A DNA stretch of 64,000 nt, from positions 25,745,925 to 25,809,924 of the forward strand of contig NC_132878.1 in the NCBI RefSeq assembly GCF_030463535.1, read 5' to 3'. The notes under the pieces are model-generated. The model was not told the DNA's origin. It ran no database searches and saw only the letters and a list, made by a program, of their open reading frames with translations. Every line of letters begins with the position of its first letter. The stretch's first letter is position 1. The position numbers and the translations under genes are program-made. This DNA is from Salminus brasiliensis (lineage: Eukaryota > Chordata > Actinopteri > Characiformes > Bryconidae). Below are positions 1 through 11,314 of the stretch, piece after piece.

Positions 1-190
1 TTATATCACAATACCTACATTTAGAGTTATTAATATTAACCCTAATGACAGACCGTAACTCACACCTCAGTTTATATCACAATACCTACATTTAGAGTGA
101 TATTAATATTCAACCCTAATGAGAGACTGTAACACACACCTCAGTTTATATCACAATACCTACATTTAGAGTGTTATTAATATTCAATTA
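1..190. repeat. tandem repeat, 71-74 bp unit, about 2.6 copies, open at the window edge
   Basis: TTATATCACAATACCTACAT recurs at 1, 72 and 146 with near-identical sequence between. The array probably continues to the left of the window. Confidence 0.85.
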
Positions 191-839
191 ATATTTAATA
201 TTTCAGTTCGACTAACTGGAGCAGCATTTCACCACTAGGGGTTAAAATCTCATCAGGATACAATCCAATCCAAAATTAAGTGATTACCTGGATCAGGTGT
301 ACTGGGAGCAGGGCAAACGTTAAAAAGGGCAGGGCCAGGGTTGAGAAATACTATTGTTGCAAGATCCCGAAAACACAGACGTCTGAATTTAGTAGGTAAT
401 TTAAGTACGTTTTGAAGCGAGTCACTGAGGAAATGCTTCAGTTCAGTGTCGAATGCTATAAAAATGAATGGAGGAGTAGTTTAGTCTATTTGCTAAGTTT
501 TTGCCAAGTCCCAGTTCCAGTTGTAAAGAACACATAAACTGCCAGCTCCTCAGTTTAAACAAAACCAACATATTTGGTTTGAGGAAAAGACTGTGTAAAT
601 ATGATGTTTTGCCAAACTATCATATTAATCTGTTTAAACTGGGTGTGGAAAATCCATGTTTGCTGCGGCATCAACTCACGCCAAGCTCTCCAGCACGCAG
701 AATGACGAACAGCATCCGGAGGCACCATTGGTACATATGTGCTGCGGGTAGGCCAGGACCCTGTTGTGTTTCTGTGCCTGTTTGTGTTTGGATGGCGTGT
801 GTGTGTCTGTGTGTGTATAGGTGGGTCTGTTGTCTTGAG
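191..839. other. non-coding, no gene seen
   Basis: AT-rich start. About 275-350 (ggatcaggtgtactgggagc onward) resembles a common dispersed fish repeat that is also hinted at near 20245. The overlapping short reading frames on both strands look like chance. Confidence 0.5.
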
Positions 840-1080
840 TTTGCCCCGTGTCAGACCTTTGCCGCCCCTTGCCTTTTCCTGCGACGCCTCTTCCTGATTG
901 GCCGGTCCGGTGGAGCGGGGCTCCATTTGCGTAAACAGGCGGCGCTGGGCATTGCGGAGGGTCACAGGTCACGCCTCCCGCTGCTGTGCGTCAGCCCCCT
1001 GCTCTATTGTTTCCCTCACTCTCTCTCTCGCTCATTCTCCGAATCCTCCCCTCAGCGGTCAGGCTAAAGCGCTTCCCGCC
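840..1080. promoter_or_regulatory. GC-rich patch, candidate regulatory region
   Basis: Clearly more GC- and CpG-rich than its surroundings. It contains an inverted CCAAT box (ATTGG, 897-901) and a perfect nuclear-receptor direct repeat at 959-971. No exon or start could be tied to it, so this is a promoter or enhancer candidate only. Confidence 0.35.
959..971 (+). promoter_or_regulatory. DR1 nuclear-receptor element
   Basis: GGGTCACAGGTCA: two half-sites RGGTCA in direct orientation with a one-base spacer, the consensus for HNF4 and for RXR heterodimers such as PPAR/RXR. Function is inferred. Confidence 0.4.
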
Positions 1081-1374
1081 CCACACTGCCCAGGAGACGT
1101 AAATTATCTGATCTTCAGCGCCACAGACGTGTTCTTGGCCCAGGCTGAGTGAACAGAAGGTACATTTCGTGGCACGTGTGCTTGTTTGTTTGCTGGAAGA
1201 CGCACACATGTGCACTCGCATGGTGTTTGAGGGCCAAAGCTCACATACACAAAATATACTGTGTGTATTTGTATACAATATATAATGCATATGTATACAG
1301 TCACAGAGCAGTTCATTACACCATACTGATATCAGGCAGGGCCTTCATTTGCTCAGCCTAGATTCCACAATCTA

Positions 1375-1925
1375 GATTTTTCAGGATCTCGTTTCTGCTG
1401 TGAATCGCTTGTTGTACCACATCCTAAGGAAGTTCTATTGGACTCAGATCCAGTGACTGGGAAGGCCACTGAAGAACGCAATGAACACAATGTCATGTTC
1501 ATGAAATCAGCCTAAGAGACTTGCTTTGTGACATGGTGCATTACCATGCTGGAAGTGGCCATCAAAAGATGGGTAAATTATGGCCATGAAGGGATACACA
1601 CGGTCAGCAACAGTACTCAAATAGTCTGTAGCATTCAAGCGATGATTGATTGATTTTAACAGGCGCAAAGTGTGCCAAGATAACCTTTCCCACATTACAG
1701 CACCTTCACCTGCCTGCACTGTTGACACAAGGGTAGATTGGGTCCATGGATTCATGCTGTTGGAGCCATCTCGGAACCTACCATCTGTGTTCCCCAGTAG
1801 AAATAGAGACTGATCAGACCAGGCTACATTTTTCTTCAGTCTTCAGATGTCCATTTTGCTAAACCTGCGTCCTCAGCAGCCTCTGCTTTTTTGTTCTTGG
1901 CTGAGAGAAGTGATAACCGATAAAT
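1375..1925 (-). mobile_element. Tc1-like transposase relic, C-terminal half (family 1)
   Basis: On the minus strand the sequence reads as the second half of a fish Tc1 transposase: NHRLNATDYLSTVADRVYPF, then FQHGNAPCHKAS and QSLDLSPIE. The second catalytic aspartate is glycine (HGNAP where active copies have HDNAP). Frames are broken. A separate fragment at 5640-6285 holds the other half of the same family. Confidence 0.75.
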
Positions 1926-2650
1926 TCACTGCTGTTGTAGACCATCCGACAATAGTTCAGAGTGGTTACTTGAGTTTCAACCAGGGGTTCTTTAAAGGCT
2001 CTTTAGTAAAGAAAATGGTTCGTGACAACGCAAAGGATCTGATAGCAGCCAGCCAGAGATGCTCAACAATGGCCCATTGGCACAATAGTCAGTTTGGTAG
2101 GGCTGTCCCGATAACACAATAATCACAATATTGCGCTGTTAACAAGCGAACCACAGGGAATAGCAAGCAACCGCCACACCACTGTGGTCATGTTTTCTCC
2201 GTTTTGTAAGATGGAGACGACAGTGAGTGCTCTGGTCACAAAACCCAACGCAGCTTCAGCAGTTTAGACGAGGCACTATGTGAACTTTGTGAGACGAAGC
2301 CTGCCCATTGAGCGTCAGCTATAGAGGAGTCATGTCAATGAGTGGAAGAATCTACGCACTCAAAGAGATGCTGGTATTGAAAGACAGAGCGAATCAGAAA
2401 ATGAGAAAACAGGCAGAGGCCAGATATAAAAGGCAGACAATATGGGGCACAAGAGTCTAAACATAATAAGGTTGATACACAAAACGAAGCAAACAAACAC
2501 ACAGGACATAGACAGGGGGAGGTCGGCAATGCGGTGTAAAGAGTCGTTGCATGAGGAGAGCATAAGCAGCGGAGTTGATGAGCTTCAAGGGCGGATTCTA
2601 AAACTTGGTTATGTGAGTACATTGAGTACATATACAATGAGTGACGGTAA
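1926..2650. other. non-coding, no gene seen
   Basis: Around 1985-2020 there is a short GGTTCTTTAAAGG-type dispersed repeat fragment. Nothing else recognisable precedes the minisatellite. Confidence 0.45.
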
Positions 2651-2652
2651 AA

Positions 2653-3330
2653 CCACATATTTCTAATAAAGTGTCCAGTGAGTTGAAACACAAGGCAGGT
2701 GTTTCTAATAAAGTGTCTAGTGACTGGAAACACAAGGTAGGTGTTTCTAATAAAGTGGCCAGTGATTGGAAACACAAGGTAAGTGTTTCTAATAAAGTGT
2801 CCAGTGAGTTGAAACACAAGGCAGGTGTTTCTAATAAAGTGTCTAGTGATTGGAAACACAAGGTAAGAGTTTCTAATAAAGTGTCCAGTGATTGGAAACA
2901 CAAGGTAGGTGTTTCTAATAAAGTGTCTAGTGATTGGAAACACAAGGTAGGTGTTTCTAATAAAGTGTCCGGTGATTGGAAGCACAAAGTAGGTGTTTCT
3001 AATAAAGTGTCCAGTGATTGGAAACACAAGGTAAGAGTTTCTAATAAAGTGGCCAATGAGTGGGAACACAAGGCAGGTGTTTCTAATAAAGTGGCCAATG
3101 ATTGGAAACACAAGGCAGGTGTTTCTAATAAAGTGGCCAATGATTGGAAACACAAGGTAGGTGTTTCTAATAAAGTGGCCAATGATTGGAAACACAAGGT
3201 AGGTGTTTCTAATAAAGTGGCCAATGATTGGAAACACAAGGCAGGTGTTTCTAATAAAGTGGCCAATGATTGGAAACACAAGGCAGGTGTTTCTAATAAA
3301 GTAGTCATTGACTGGAAGTACAAGGTAGTG
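2653..3330. repeat. 42-bp minisatellite array A, 16 in-register copies
   Basis: The motif TTTCTAATAAAGTG recurs every 42 bp from about 2660 to 3290 with no indel. Copies 1-9 carry GTGTCCAGTGA (one variant GTGGCCAGTGA) and copies 10-16 mostly GTGGCCAATGA, so variants are blocked along the array. The unit is a multiple of three, so it creates long false reading frames on both strands (for example a 14-residue peptide repeat VSNKVSSDWKHKVG). The motif matches the terminal sequence of a common fish Tc1 family. Confidence 0.92.
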
Positions 3331-4309
3331 TACAAATTAAGTGGCCAGTGAGTGAGAACACAAAGTAGGTGTTTCTAATAAGGTGGCCAGTAAGTGAAAG
3401 TACAAGGCAGTTAAGCCACCCTAAATTACAGCAAGGTTAATTCTTTGACTGTGACAGCTCTACAGTTTGGTGTACACAAACTGCAACCGGCTGATAAATG
3501 GTGAGGCCGAGTAAAAACATGTAAATTCAAACTCAAAGTATTAAGTGGCCAGACTGCTGTCATCCGTCTGAATGCAGGATGGACAGAGCAAACGTTGGAG
3601 CGTTATTCTGTCAGTGTGTAGAAGGAAACTCAGCCACATCCTCACTGAAGTGATGTGACCTTCTGAAGTCACAGCGTTGTGTCATGGGGATCGTAAACAC
3701 ACATCAAACGAGCTGGAAAGAAGTCGGAAAAGCTCTACTAAACGGCACGAGACCGTAACTGGCCATAAACATCATAGGCCAGCTAATCTGCGGATGTTCT
3801 GAGCTAAGTAGAATGACCAAAACAAAAAGCAGACCATGATACAAGATACACAGTCAGACATACAGTACTGTACTTATTATGAACTTATTGTTTCTGGACA
3901 GATACCATAGTAAGTCTCCTCCATCATTTCGACCTGCATCAGTGGTCAGTTTCTAACCACTGAGCCACTCTTGGTTGGATATTTTTAACTGTTGGACCTA
4001 ACAGCCCACCCTAACAGTGACACTGACGTGCTGAGAACAGTCCATCACCCCCGTATATCTGGACAACAACAACCTGGTAAAAACTGACCAATGATGGATG
4101 GAGTAGAGGGGGAGAATATACTGTGCAGCAGGAAATATATTAATAGGCATCGGTCCCTAACTGCACACCTATACTCTTAAAAAGTTCTTCAAGGGTTCTT
4201 CAGCAAAGGCAATGGTTCTTTAGAGAACTATGACAACTAAAAGAACCATCTGAAAATACAACTTAAATTCTTCAAAGTTTCTTCAAATACAAGATTTTAA
4301 GAATGTTGT
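3331..4309. other. spacer between arrays A and B, dispersed repeat fragments
   Basis: 3331-3415 holds decayed, out-of-register array units. 3935-4110 resembles a widespread fish element (gtgacactgacgtgctgaga). 4165-4300 has the paired motif ttcttcaagggttctt / gttctttagagaac / aaagaaccat seen elsewhere in the window. No gene. Confidence 0.5.
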
Positions 4310-4905
4310 AGCCACAAGGTAGGTGTTTCTAATAAAGTGGCCAGTGAGTGAAAGTAAAGGGCAGGGATTTCTAATAAAATGGCCAGTGAGTGGAAACACA
4401 AGGTAGGTGTTTCTAATAAAGTGGCCAGTGAATGGAAGTATAAGGTAGGTGTTTCAAATAAAGTGTTCAGTGAGTGGAAACACAAAAGAGGTGTTTCTAA
4501 TAAAGAGACCAATGAGCAGTAACACAAGGTAGGTGTTTCTAATCAGGTGGCCAGTGATTGGAAACACAAGGTAGGTGTTTCTAATAAAGTGGCCACGGTA
4601 GGTGTTCTAATAAAGTGGCCAGTAGGTGGAAACACAAGGCAGGTGTTTCTAATAAAGTGGCCAGTAAGTGGAAACACAATGTAGGTGTTCTAATAAAGTG
4701 GCCAGTGTTTGGAAAAACAAGGTAGGTGTTTCTAATAAAGTGGCCAATGAGCAGGAACACAAGGTAGGTGTTTCTAATTAAGTGTCCAGTGATTGTGAAC
4801 ACAAGGTAGGCATTTCTAATTAAGTGGCCAATGAGTGGGAACACAAGGTAGGTGTTTCTAATAAAGTGGCCAATGAGTGGGAACACAAGGTAGGTGTTTC
4901 TAATT
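4310..4905. repeat. 42-bp minisatellite array B, about 14 degenerate copies
   Basis: Same unit as array A but with indels (for example shortened units at about 4600-4620 and 4687), so the register is lost. Many copies have GTGGCCAGTGAGTGGAA, closer to the presumed Tc1 end. Likely an older sister of array A. Confidence 0.88.
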
Positions 4906-5376
4906 AAGTTCAGTTAGTGAACAACAGGCTCTAATTAATTACATATTACGTCGTACATAGGCCGTTTCCTAAAGAGCAGCCTAAACACTCTCATCTTCGG
5001 GTGTATTCAGCTTTTTTGCAGTTTTAGACACTAAACATGCCCTGGCTGATCGGCTATGTGTAGGGCGTGTGTGGGGGTGCCGAGTAACTGCAATGTTTTG
5101 ATGACGTATCCTATTAATCGTGCACTTCACATGTATTTGTGACACCTGCTGGGTCGTGGCCTGTTCTGTGTGAAGACTGCACTGGATAATGATGGTGGGA
5201 TGTTTTCCAGGACGTTTGAGAAGCGCTGATGACGCGTGCCTTGCTTCCGCCTATAGAACGGCGGTTTGGAGGCCAAACGCTTCACACAAACACTGGTGTT
5301 TTTCTTGCGCTCTGTACAGAGCCGCAAGCAAAAGGGAGGAAACACAGATTTACAGAAAAAAGAGGAGTGGAGAGAT

Positions 5377-5377
<1 letters not shown>
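4906..5377. other. non-coding, no gene seen
   Basis: Short overlapping frames only. Ends in a TG microsatellite. Confidence 0.45.

Positions 5378-5413
<36 letters not shown>
5378..5413. repeat. (TG)n microsatellite
   Basis: About 18 uninterrupted TG units. A second run lies at 5576-5612. Confidence 0.95.
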
Positions 5414-5416
<3 letters not shown>

Positions 5417-5572
5417 AGAAATGGAACCACTGTCCTCAGTGCACTGGGGAGGGAGGGGTGACATCTCAGATTAATGTGATTGCATGTTGACATTAAAACA
5501 ATGGAGCTCAATAGAGCACACTTTGCAATGTGTGGTGAGGAATTGTGTGTGTTATGGGCTGAGGTCAAAGGC

Positions 5573-5575
<3 letters not shown>

Positions 5576-5612
<37 letters not shown>
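5576..5612. repeat. (TG)n microsatellite
   Basis: About 18 TG units, followed by tatatgctg. Confidence 0.95.
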
Positions 5613-5616
<4 letters not shown>

Positions 5617-5639
5617 CTGTATGTGTGTAGCACTTTGCT

Positions 5640-6285
5640 AGAAAGACCTGTTCACTAAATCAGCCAACCATGTGGCAGCAGTGCAATGCATGGAATCATG
5701 CCGACACAGGCTGGCAGATTCAGGTAATGTTCACATCCACCATCACAATGGGGGGTGATCTCTGTGATTTTGAGTGTGACATGACTGCTGGTGCCTGAAG
5801 GGCTGGTTTGGGTAGTTCTAGGACTGTTGATCTCCTGGGAACCAGCTCTGCAGACGGCAACATTGTCGTTTCTTTTGTTGATTAGAAAGGTCAATGGAGA
5901 GTGTCCAGAGAGGTCAGCGCTCACAGAAAGGCTACTGTAACTCAGATAATCACTCTGTTCAATTGTGGTGAGCAGACAATCATTTTAGAATGTACAATAC
6001 ATCATATCTTGAGGTGAATGGCGTACAACAGCAAAAGACCATGTTCTCTCAGCCAAGAACAGAAAGCTTAGGCTGCAGTGGGCACAGCCTCACCAGAACT
6101 GGACAGTAAAAAAGGTAGCCTGGTCTGATGAATCTGGATTTCAGCTGGAGAATAAAGATCAGCGTCAGAGTTTGGTGCCAACGACTTGAATCCATGGACC
6201 CAACCTGTCTTGTGTCAACAGTCCTGGCATGTGGATGTGGTGAAATGTTATGGGGGATGATGTTTTTAATTGGAGCGCTTTAGGT
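5640..6285 (+). mobile_element. Tc1-like transposase relic, N-terminal half (family 1)
   Basis: Begins with atcagccaaccatgtggcag, a hallmark of the leading end of a very common teleost Tc1 family. It runs through decayed DNA-binding and linker parts to AWSDES (first catalytic aspartate) and the HGPNLSCVNS segment, then stops before the second aspartate. Same family as 1375-1925. Frames are broken. Confidence 0.75.
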
Positions 6286-6328
6286 GTTTCCTGTTAAATA
6301 CTGATTATATGTGTGTTTAAGTGTATAC

Positions 6329-6334
<6 letters not shown>

Positions 6335-6411
<77 letters not shown>
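6335..6411. repeat. (TA)n(TG)n compound microsatellite
   Basis: About 17 TA units followed directly by about 20 TG units. Confidence 0.95.
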
Positions 6412-6418
<7 letters not shown>

Positions 6419-6711
6419 CTCTCTGTGTTTGTGTTCTCTTATTAAGGATGTCCGTCTGTCCACCCTGTACACATAAGATATACCACACACACACACACAC
6501 TCAAGCACTTACAAAAGCACACAAACACTCTCTCCATGGCTCTATGAATAGGTGTGTTGTGCATTTTAGAGTATTTTTTCCTGAGCTGAGCTGTTTCTGA
6601 GTGTGTGAGAGGGCTATTTATACTCTTCAGTGCTATTATGGAAAAAAAAACTTAAAAAAAAAATCTCCAACCTCACCCAGAGCATGGGAAACCTGTCTGC
6701 TCTCTGTTTGG

Positions 6712-6712
<1 letters not shown>

Positions 6713-6769
<57 letters not shown>

Positions 6770-6773
6770 GTGT
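6713..6773. repeat. (GT)n microsatellite
   Basis: About 30 GT units with a single GTGC interruption near the end. Confidence 0.95.
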
Positions 6774-6779
6774 GAGGGA

Positions 6780-7439
6780 ACTCTCCTTACGACTGCGGTA
6801 CTTTCCTTTTTTCCTGGTTTGCAGAGGGCTCATGTGAACATGTTGTTGTTTGAAAGGCAATGAACAACACGACCTATTATGTGTGGCCATGTGGGTGTAT
6901 CTTTGTTTTTATACACTTTAAGGACAAAAATGTTTAGATTTTTTGGTAAAAATGAAGCAGAAAAACACATCTAGACACTTTTCTATATACATTTCTATAC
7001 AATATATATGTAATATTCACTTTAATAGAGTCATTTTCATAACTAGAGGTTTTTGAATTATAAACACATTGTATTAATAAAATTATTTAGAATTTTAGAA
7101 TATATATATGTATATATGTATAACTGTACGGCTGTAATAAAGCATACATGAGCTTGTTATTTCACAGTGTTTCTGGTATTTCAGGATAATACACAACCTT
7201 GAGTGTTCTACTCTTTTATACAACAGTTAATGTAAATGTATAAATCAGTCAAGCAGTGAATGTACCATTTAATGTTTTAATGTTATCATTTCCTTCCGCC
7301 AAATTATAATTCCTTAACAAGCATCTTGTTATGTCGCAGTAATTAACTCCACTCACTCACAGCCTGCAATTCCTTCTCCATCTGAGAAGACCATATACCC
7401 TGTCTGGACTGGTCAATCTGGAAAAAAAGGTCAGGCACT
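6780..7439. other. AT-rich non-coding sequence
   Basis: Contains TATATA stretches near 7000 and 7100-7130. Nothing gene-like. The right part probably includes the 3' non-coding end of the adjoining Tc1 copy. Confidence 0.45.
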
Positions 7440-7929
7440 CTAATATTCAGTTGGACCACCTTTAGCTTTAATTACTGCACACATTCGCTGTGGCATCGTT
7501 TCCACAAGCTTCTGCAATGTCACAACATTTATTTGCATTAATTTTTCCCCAAGATCTTGTATTGATGATGGGAGATTTTAGACAGGAGTCTTCCCCAGCA
7601 CATCCCAAATATTCGCAATGGGGTTCAGGTCTGGACTCTGTGGTGGCCAATCCACCGGTGAAAATGATGTCTCATGCTCCCTGATCCACTCTTTCACAGT
7701 TTGAGCCCAATTAATCCTGGCATTGTCATCTTGGAATATGCCCGTGCCTTTAGGGAGGGAAAAAAGCATTAATGCAATAACCTGGTCATTAATTATTCTT
7801 CAGGTAGTCAGCTGACCCCATTCTTTGGGCACATAATGTGGCTGAACCTAGACCTGCCCAACTGCAGCAACCCCAGATCAAAGCACTGCTCCCACAGGCT
7901 TGTATGGTTTCTCTAAGACTGTAAGAGAA

Positions 7930-10800
7930 GATCAGCTCAATGCCAAAAATGAAAGGGTCGAAGACGAGCTCGTTCACAATCAGCTAGTTAGATTTTGTTA
8001 ACTTTTTATACATTCCTTTGGCGTCAATGCATTTCCCGTAGAAGCTGAGCGTCTATTCACTTTAACGGGGCTGCATGGAAGGTTTTTTTTTATTGCTTTG
8101 AAACTCGCCAGTCATTGGATAAATGCTATAATTTTGCCCTGCCCCCAGACGCTGAACATCTCTGGGAGTGACTGGAGCTGTGGGTGGGTCTGGACATGGA
8201 GCTTCTGCCAGATGATTGGAAGATCAGTTGAAAGGCTGTATCCCGTTTTGATTGACAGCTATTTTGAGATCTAAACCATCACTTAATCACCGGGAGTCCA
8301 ATCACGGATTTTGCGAGTGAAGTCGAAAGACAAACTGTGACTGTGACATAGTATTTCCTAGTTTCAGTTTAACATAATTTCAACATTTGCTTGTTCGAGT
8401 TTAAATTGTTTGTTAGTTCATTCAATCCACCATTCATACTGTTGGCTAGGTCGGAGTGAACTAGCCAGCTAGCAAAGTTCACACGATGGCAGGCAATGCT
8501 AATACTGTCAACCCAATTTTGGCAAAGCCATTTGATAGTCTTCCTTCTGAGGAGAAAGTCAGAATTAAACAGCAGTGCAGATCAACATCTTAGATTGATT
8601 TGGTGCAAACATTAGGGAAGGTAACAGGCCTTTTTAGCTCTCCTTGTATGACAAAGTTAACTGCCTCTCTGGAAGTGCTGTGACAAAGAGGAAGTACTGT
8701 TGGCCATGTCTCTTGATGAAATCATCTCAGGGATCATGTCTTGTCTGGTCAAAATTTGGGTTTGGGGATCTGTCTAACATTGACCGGGCATATAAAAGGC
8801 ATAAAAAGTGCAATGAACATATGAGTGCATGTGTAAAGTTAAGTTGCCTGGGCAGGGTCAGGGTTGAACATGCAATTACTGAAAGTGACAAAACATAATG
8901 AAACAGTCAAACAAAACAGGGCCTTCCTAAACTGCCTTATTGATGTGACTTCCTTGCTTGGTCGGCAGAAGCGAACATTTAAAGGTAAAGGTGCACGTAT
9001 TTGTCACTGTACAGTGAAATGTGTCCTCTGCATTTAACCCATTGGTGGTAGTGAACACACACACACTAGTGAACTAGGGGCAGTGAGTACACACACACCC
9101 AGAGCGGTGGGCAGCCAACTCCAGCACCCGGGGAGCAGAGAGGGTAAAGGGCCTTGCTCAAGGGCCCAACAGTGGCAGCTTGCCAAGCCCAGGAATCTAA
9201 CCTACAACCCTGTTATCGATAGCCCGGCACTCTAACCGCTGAGCCACCCCTTTTTAGGGGGCATAATGAGTGTAGTGAATAATCCAACAAGGGGAATTAC
9301 ACAGAGTTCACAGAAACATTATCTAAATATGTCTCTGTCCCGGCCACACAATTCCAGTCATCAGCTGTGTTTTCTGGCATGTCTCATTCTATCCAAAACG
9401 ACTTCATCTCTGCTCTTTCTGCCACTGTTTCTGATGAGAGCAGAGATGAAATTCAGGCTGCTCCCTTTTTTGGATGGCAGGTGGATGCAACAACTGATAT
9501 TGCTTACTGTCCCCAACTTTCTATCATTGTTCACTATGCTGATAGTGCAGATAAAATTCAGGAGTGCTTTATTGGGTTTTTGATGTTTCAGAGGATGAGA
9601 TGCTCAGTCTGTTATTGAAGTACTAAATGAAAACATGCAGGGCTACAATTTTAGGGATAAACCTGTGGCACAGACATACGATGGGGCTGCTGTCATTGCT
9701 TCAGCCCTCAATGGTCTGCAGGCCAATATGAAGGCAGTTGCCCCCAGTACAAGACTTAATCTGGTGCTGTCACAGGGGGCTAAATGCAGAATATTTTTTG
9801 CATTACTCTCTGGGTTTGCCACATTTTTTCTCCAAATCCACAAAGAGGACATCTTTTCTTGAGTCTGCAGGCTGTTCAAGGTTGCCCAGAAACACCCCTA
9901 CTCTATGGAATTTCACATCATGGATAATGAGCACTGTGGCAAACAACTATAATGGCCTCCTGCAGACTTTTTCTAACATCATTGCCGACAAAACACTAGA
10001 TGATGACACAGTGGATTGTGCCAAGGGTTTTCTAATGGAACAGGAGGATTTTGAATTTGTGTTCATGTTGTATACATATGAACAAATCTTCTCAGAGACT
10101 GATGTGGTCTTTGATATCGTCCAGCAGAGGGCCGCGGATGTTCTCTACTGCAAGAAAATAATTGAGTCTCTTCATGCTTTTGTTCAGAGGGGGCTTTCCA
10201 AGCTGTTTATGCCAAAGCAGCAGGTTTCACCTCAGACCCACGAGACAAGCCCATGAGAAAGCACCGTCTATCCCAATTACAGGATCCCCAACAGCGCTCC
10301 AGAAATCTGTACATGGCCATCCTTAATAATCTCATTGAGCAGAGTCCCCAAATTTCAACTTAGGAGAGTTTGCGCTTCTTAGAATTAGTCAATCCAGGGG
10401 AGTTTGATGACATGAGAGAAGTGTTTTCAGAGGAGGCATTGTGGCCAATACTTTGATACAGGCAGATTTGGACAGTGCAATGCCACAGCTGTACAAGCTG
10501 TTATCATTAGTGGCAACAATTGGAGCTACATCTGCGGGTGTAGAAAGAAGCTTCCCCTGTTTAAAAAAGCTGTTACACCCGCAACACAATGGGCCAAGGC
10601 CGTCTAAGCAGCCTAGCTCTGCTGGCCATTGAGAGGACACTGGTCCAGTCCCTTGAAAAGACGCCTACTTGGTACGATAGGATCACAGGCAATTTTCATA
10701 AAAGGGCACGGAGGGCAGAATTTTTGTTTAAACAAACTGAGAAATTGTATGATGTAAGCCGACAATGAGCTTCCCCTTTTTGAAAGACCAGCAGCCGCCA
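7930..10800 (+). mobile_element. hAT-family transposon relic inserted in the Tc1 copy
   Basis: A decayed transposase reads on the plus strand from the ATG at 8486 to about 10760. In order: MAGNANTVNPILAKPFDSLP; a TTF-type zinc-finger-like block with CWPC...W..FGFGDLSNI..AYKRH...H; then FGWQVDATTDIA, VAQTYDGAAVIASALNGLQ and RLNLVLSQ; and finally the C-terminal dimerisation region TSAGVERSFPCLKK. This resembles fish ZMYM1-like hAT proteins. Stops, frameshifts and a SINE insertion break it. Neither terminal inverted repeat nor an 8-bp target duplication could be fixed by eye. Confidence 0.8.
8982..9258 (-). mobile_element. tRNA-derived SINE inserted in the hAT transposase
   Basis: Read on the minus strand it opens with GTGGCTCAGCGGTTAGAG (A-box-like), then GGGTTGTAGGTTAGATTCC (B-box-like). 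The body GCCACTGTTGGGCCCTTGAG follows and it ends in cctttacc-type sequence. It interrupts the hAT frame between RTFK and the following residues. Nearly the same element lies at 12832-13135. Confidence 0.85.
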
Positions 10801-11314
10801 CAGCTTCTTACCCTGATGCGCCCATTAATCTGGAACAGGGTAAATCTGGACTCATCAGACCACATGACCTTCCTCCATCAGTCCAATCTCCAGAGTCCAA
10901 TCTTTATGCTCCCTAGCATATTGAAGATGTTTTTGCTGGTTAGCCTCGCTGACAAGTGGTTTTCTGAAGGCTACACAGCTGTTTAGTCCCAATCCCTCTG
11001 CATTATGTGTGTGGAAATGCTCTTACTTTCACTATTAAACACTATATTTCTGAGTTCTACTGTTGTTTTTCTACCATTTAATTTCACCAAACGTTTAAGT
11101 GATCGCCGATCACGATCATTCAAGATTTGATTTTTTTCCGCCCACATTCCTTCCTCAAAGATGATATTTCCCCACTGTCCTTCCACTTTTTAATAATGTG
11201 TTGGACAGTTCTTAACCTGGTTTTAGTAATTTCAACAATCTCCTTAGATGTTTTCTCTGCTTGATGCATGCCTTTAATTTTAAATATTCTGAAAAAAAAA
11301 GAAAAACACTCTAA

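Larger units (their letters stand above)
7440..11290 (-). mobile_element. Tc1-like transposon (family 2), split by a nested hAT element
   Basis: The minus strand encodes the N-terminal half at 11290-10805: MHQAEKTSKEIVEITKTRLR (helix-turn-helix), then NDRDRRSLKRLVKLN and WSDESRFTLFQINGRIRVR. The C-terminal half is at 7925-7440: TIQACGSSALIWGCCSWAG, GTGIFQDDNARI and PPQSPDLNPIANIW. Only about 15 residues are missing between the halves, so they were one element. The third catalytic residue is lost (PIAN where active copies have PIEN). Several stops and frameshifts show it is dead. Confidence 0.85.

Noticed and set aside
501..1067. 188-codon open frame on the plus strand
   Set aside because: Low-complexity, TG-repeat-derived residues and no recognisable domain; overlapping open frames exist on the other strand.
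2335..3351. Long open frames on both strands (up to 314 codons) over the 42-bp array
   Set aside because: They are a by-product of a repeat unit divisible by three; the peptide is a pure 14-residue repeat with no start context, domain or splice signals.
5626..6285. Viral or prokaryote-derived sequence as an exotic system
   Set aside because: All recognisable protein traces in the gene-poor part match ordinary fish DNA transposons; I saw no retroviral gag/pol, toxin or defence genes in the window.
9150..9250. A tRNA gene on the minus strand
   Set aside because: A- and B-box-like words are present but the cloverleaf is degenerate and the same sequence recurs with a shared SINE body at several sites.
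8644..10632. Possible host ZMYM1-like gene
   Set aside because: Single-exon, frameshifted, interrupted by a SINE and lying inside a transposon; better explained as a hAT relic.
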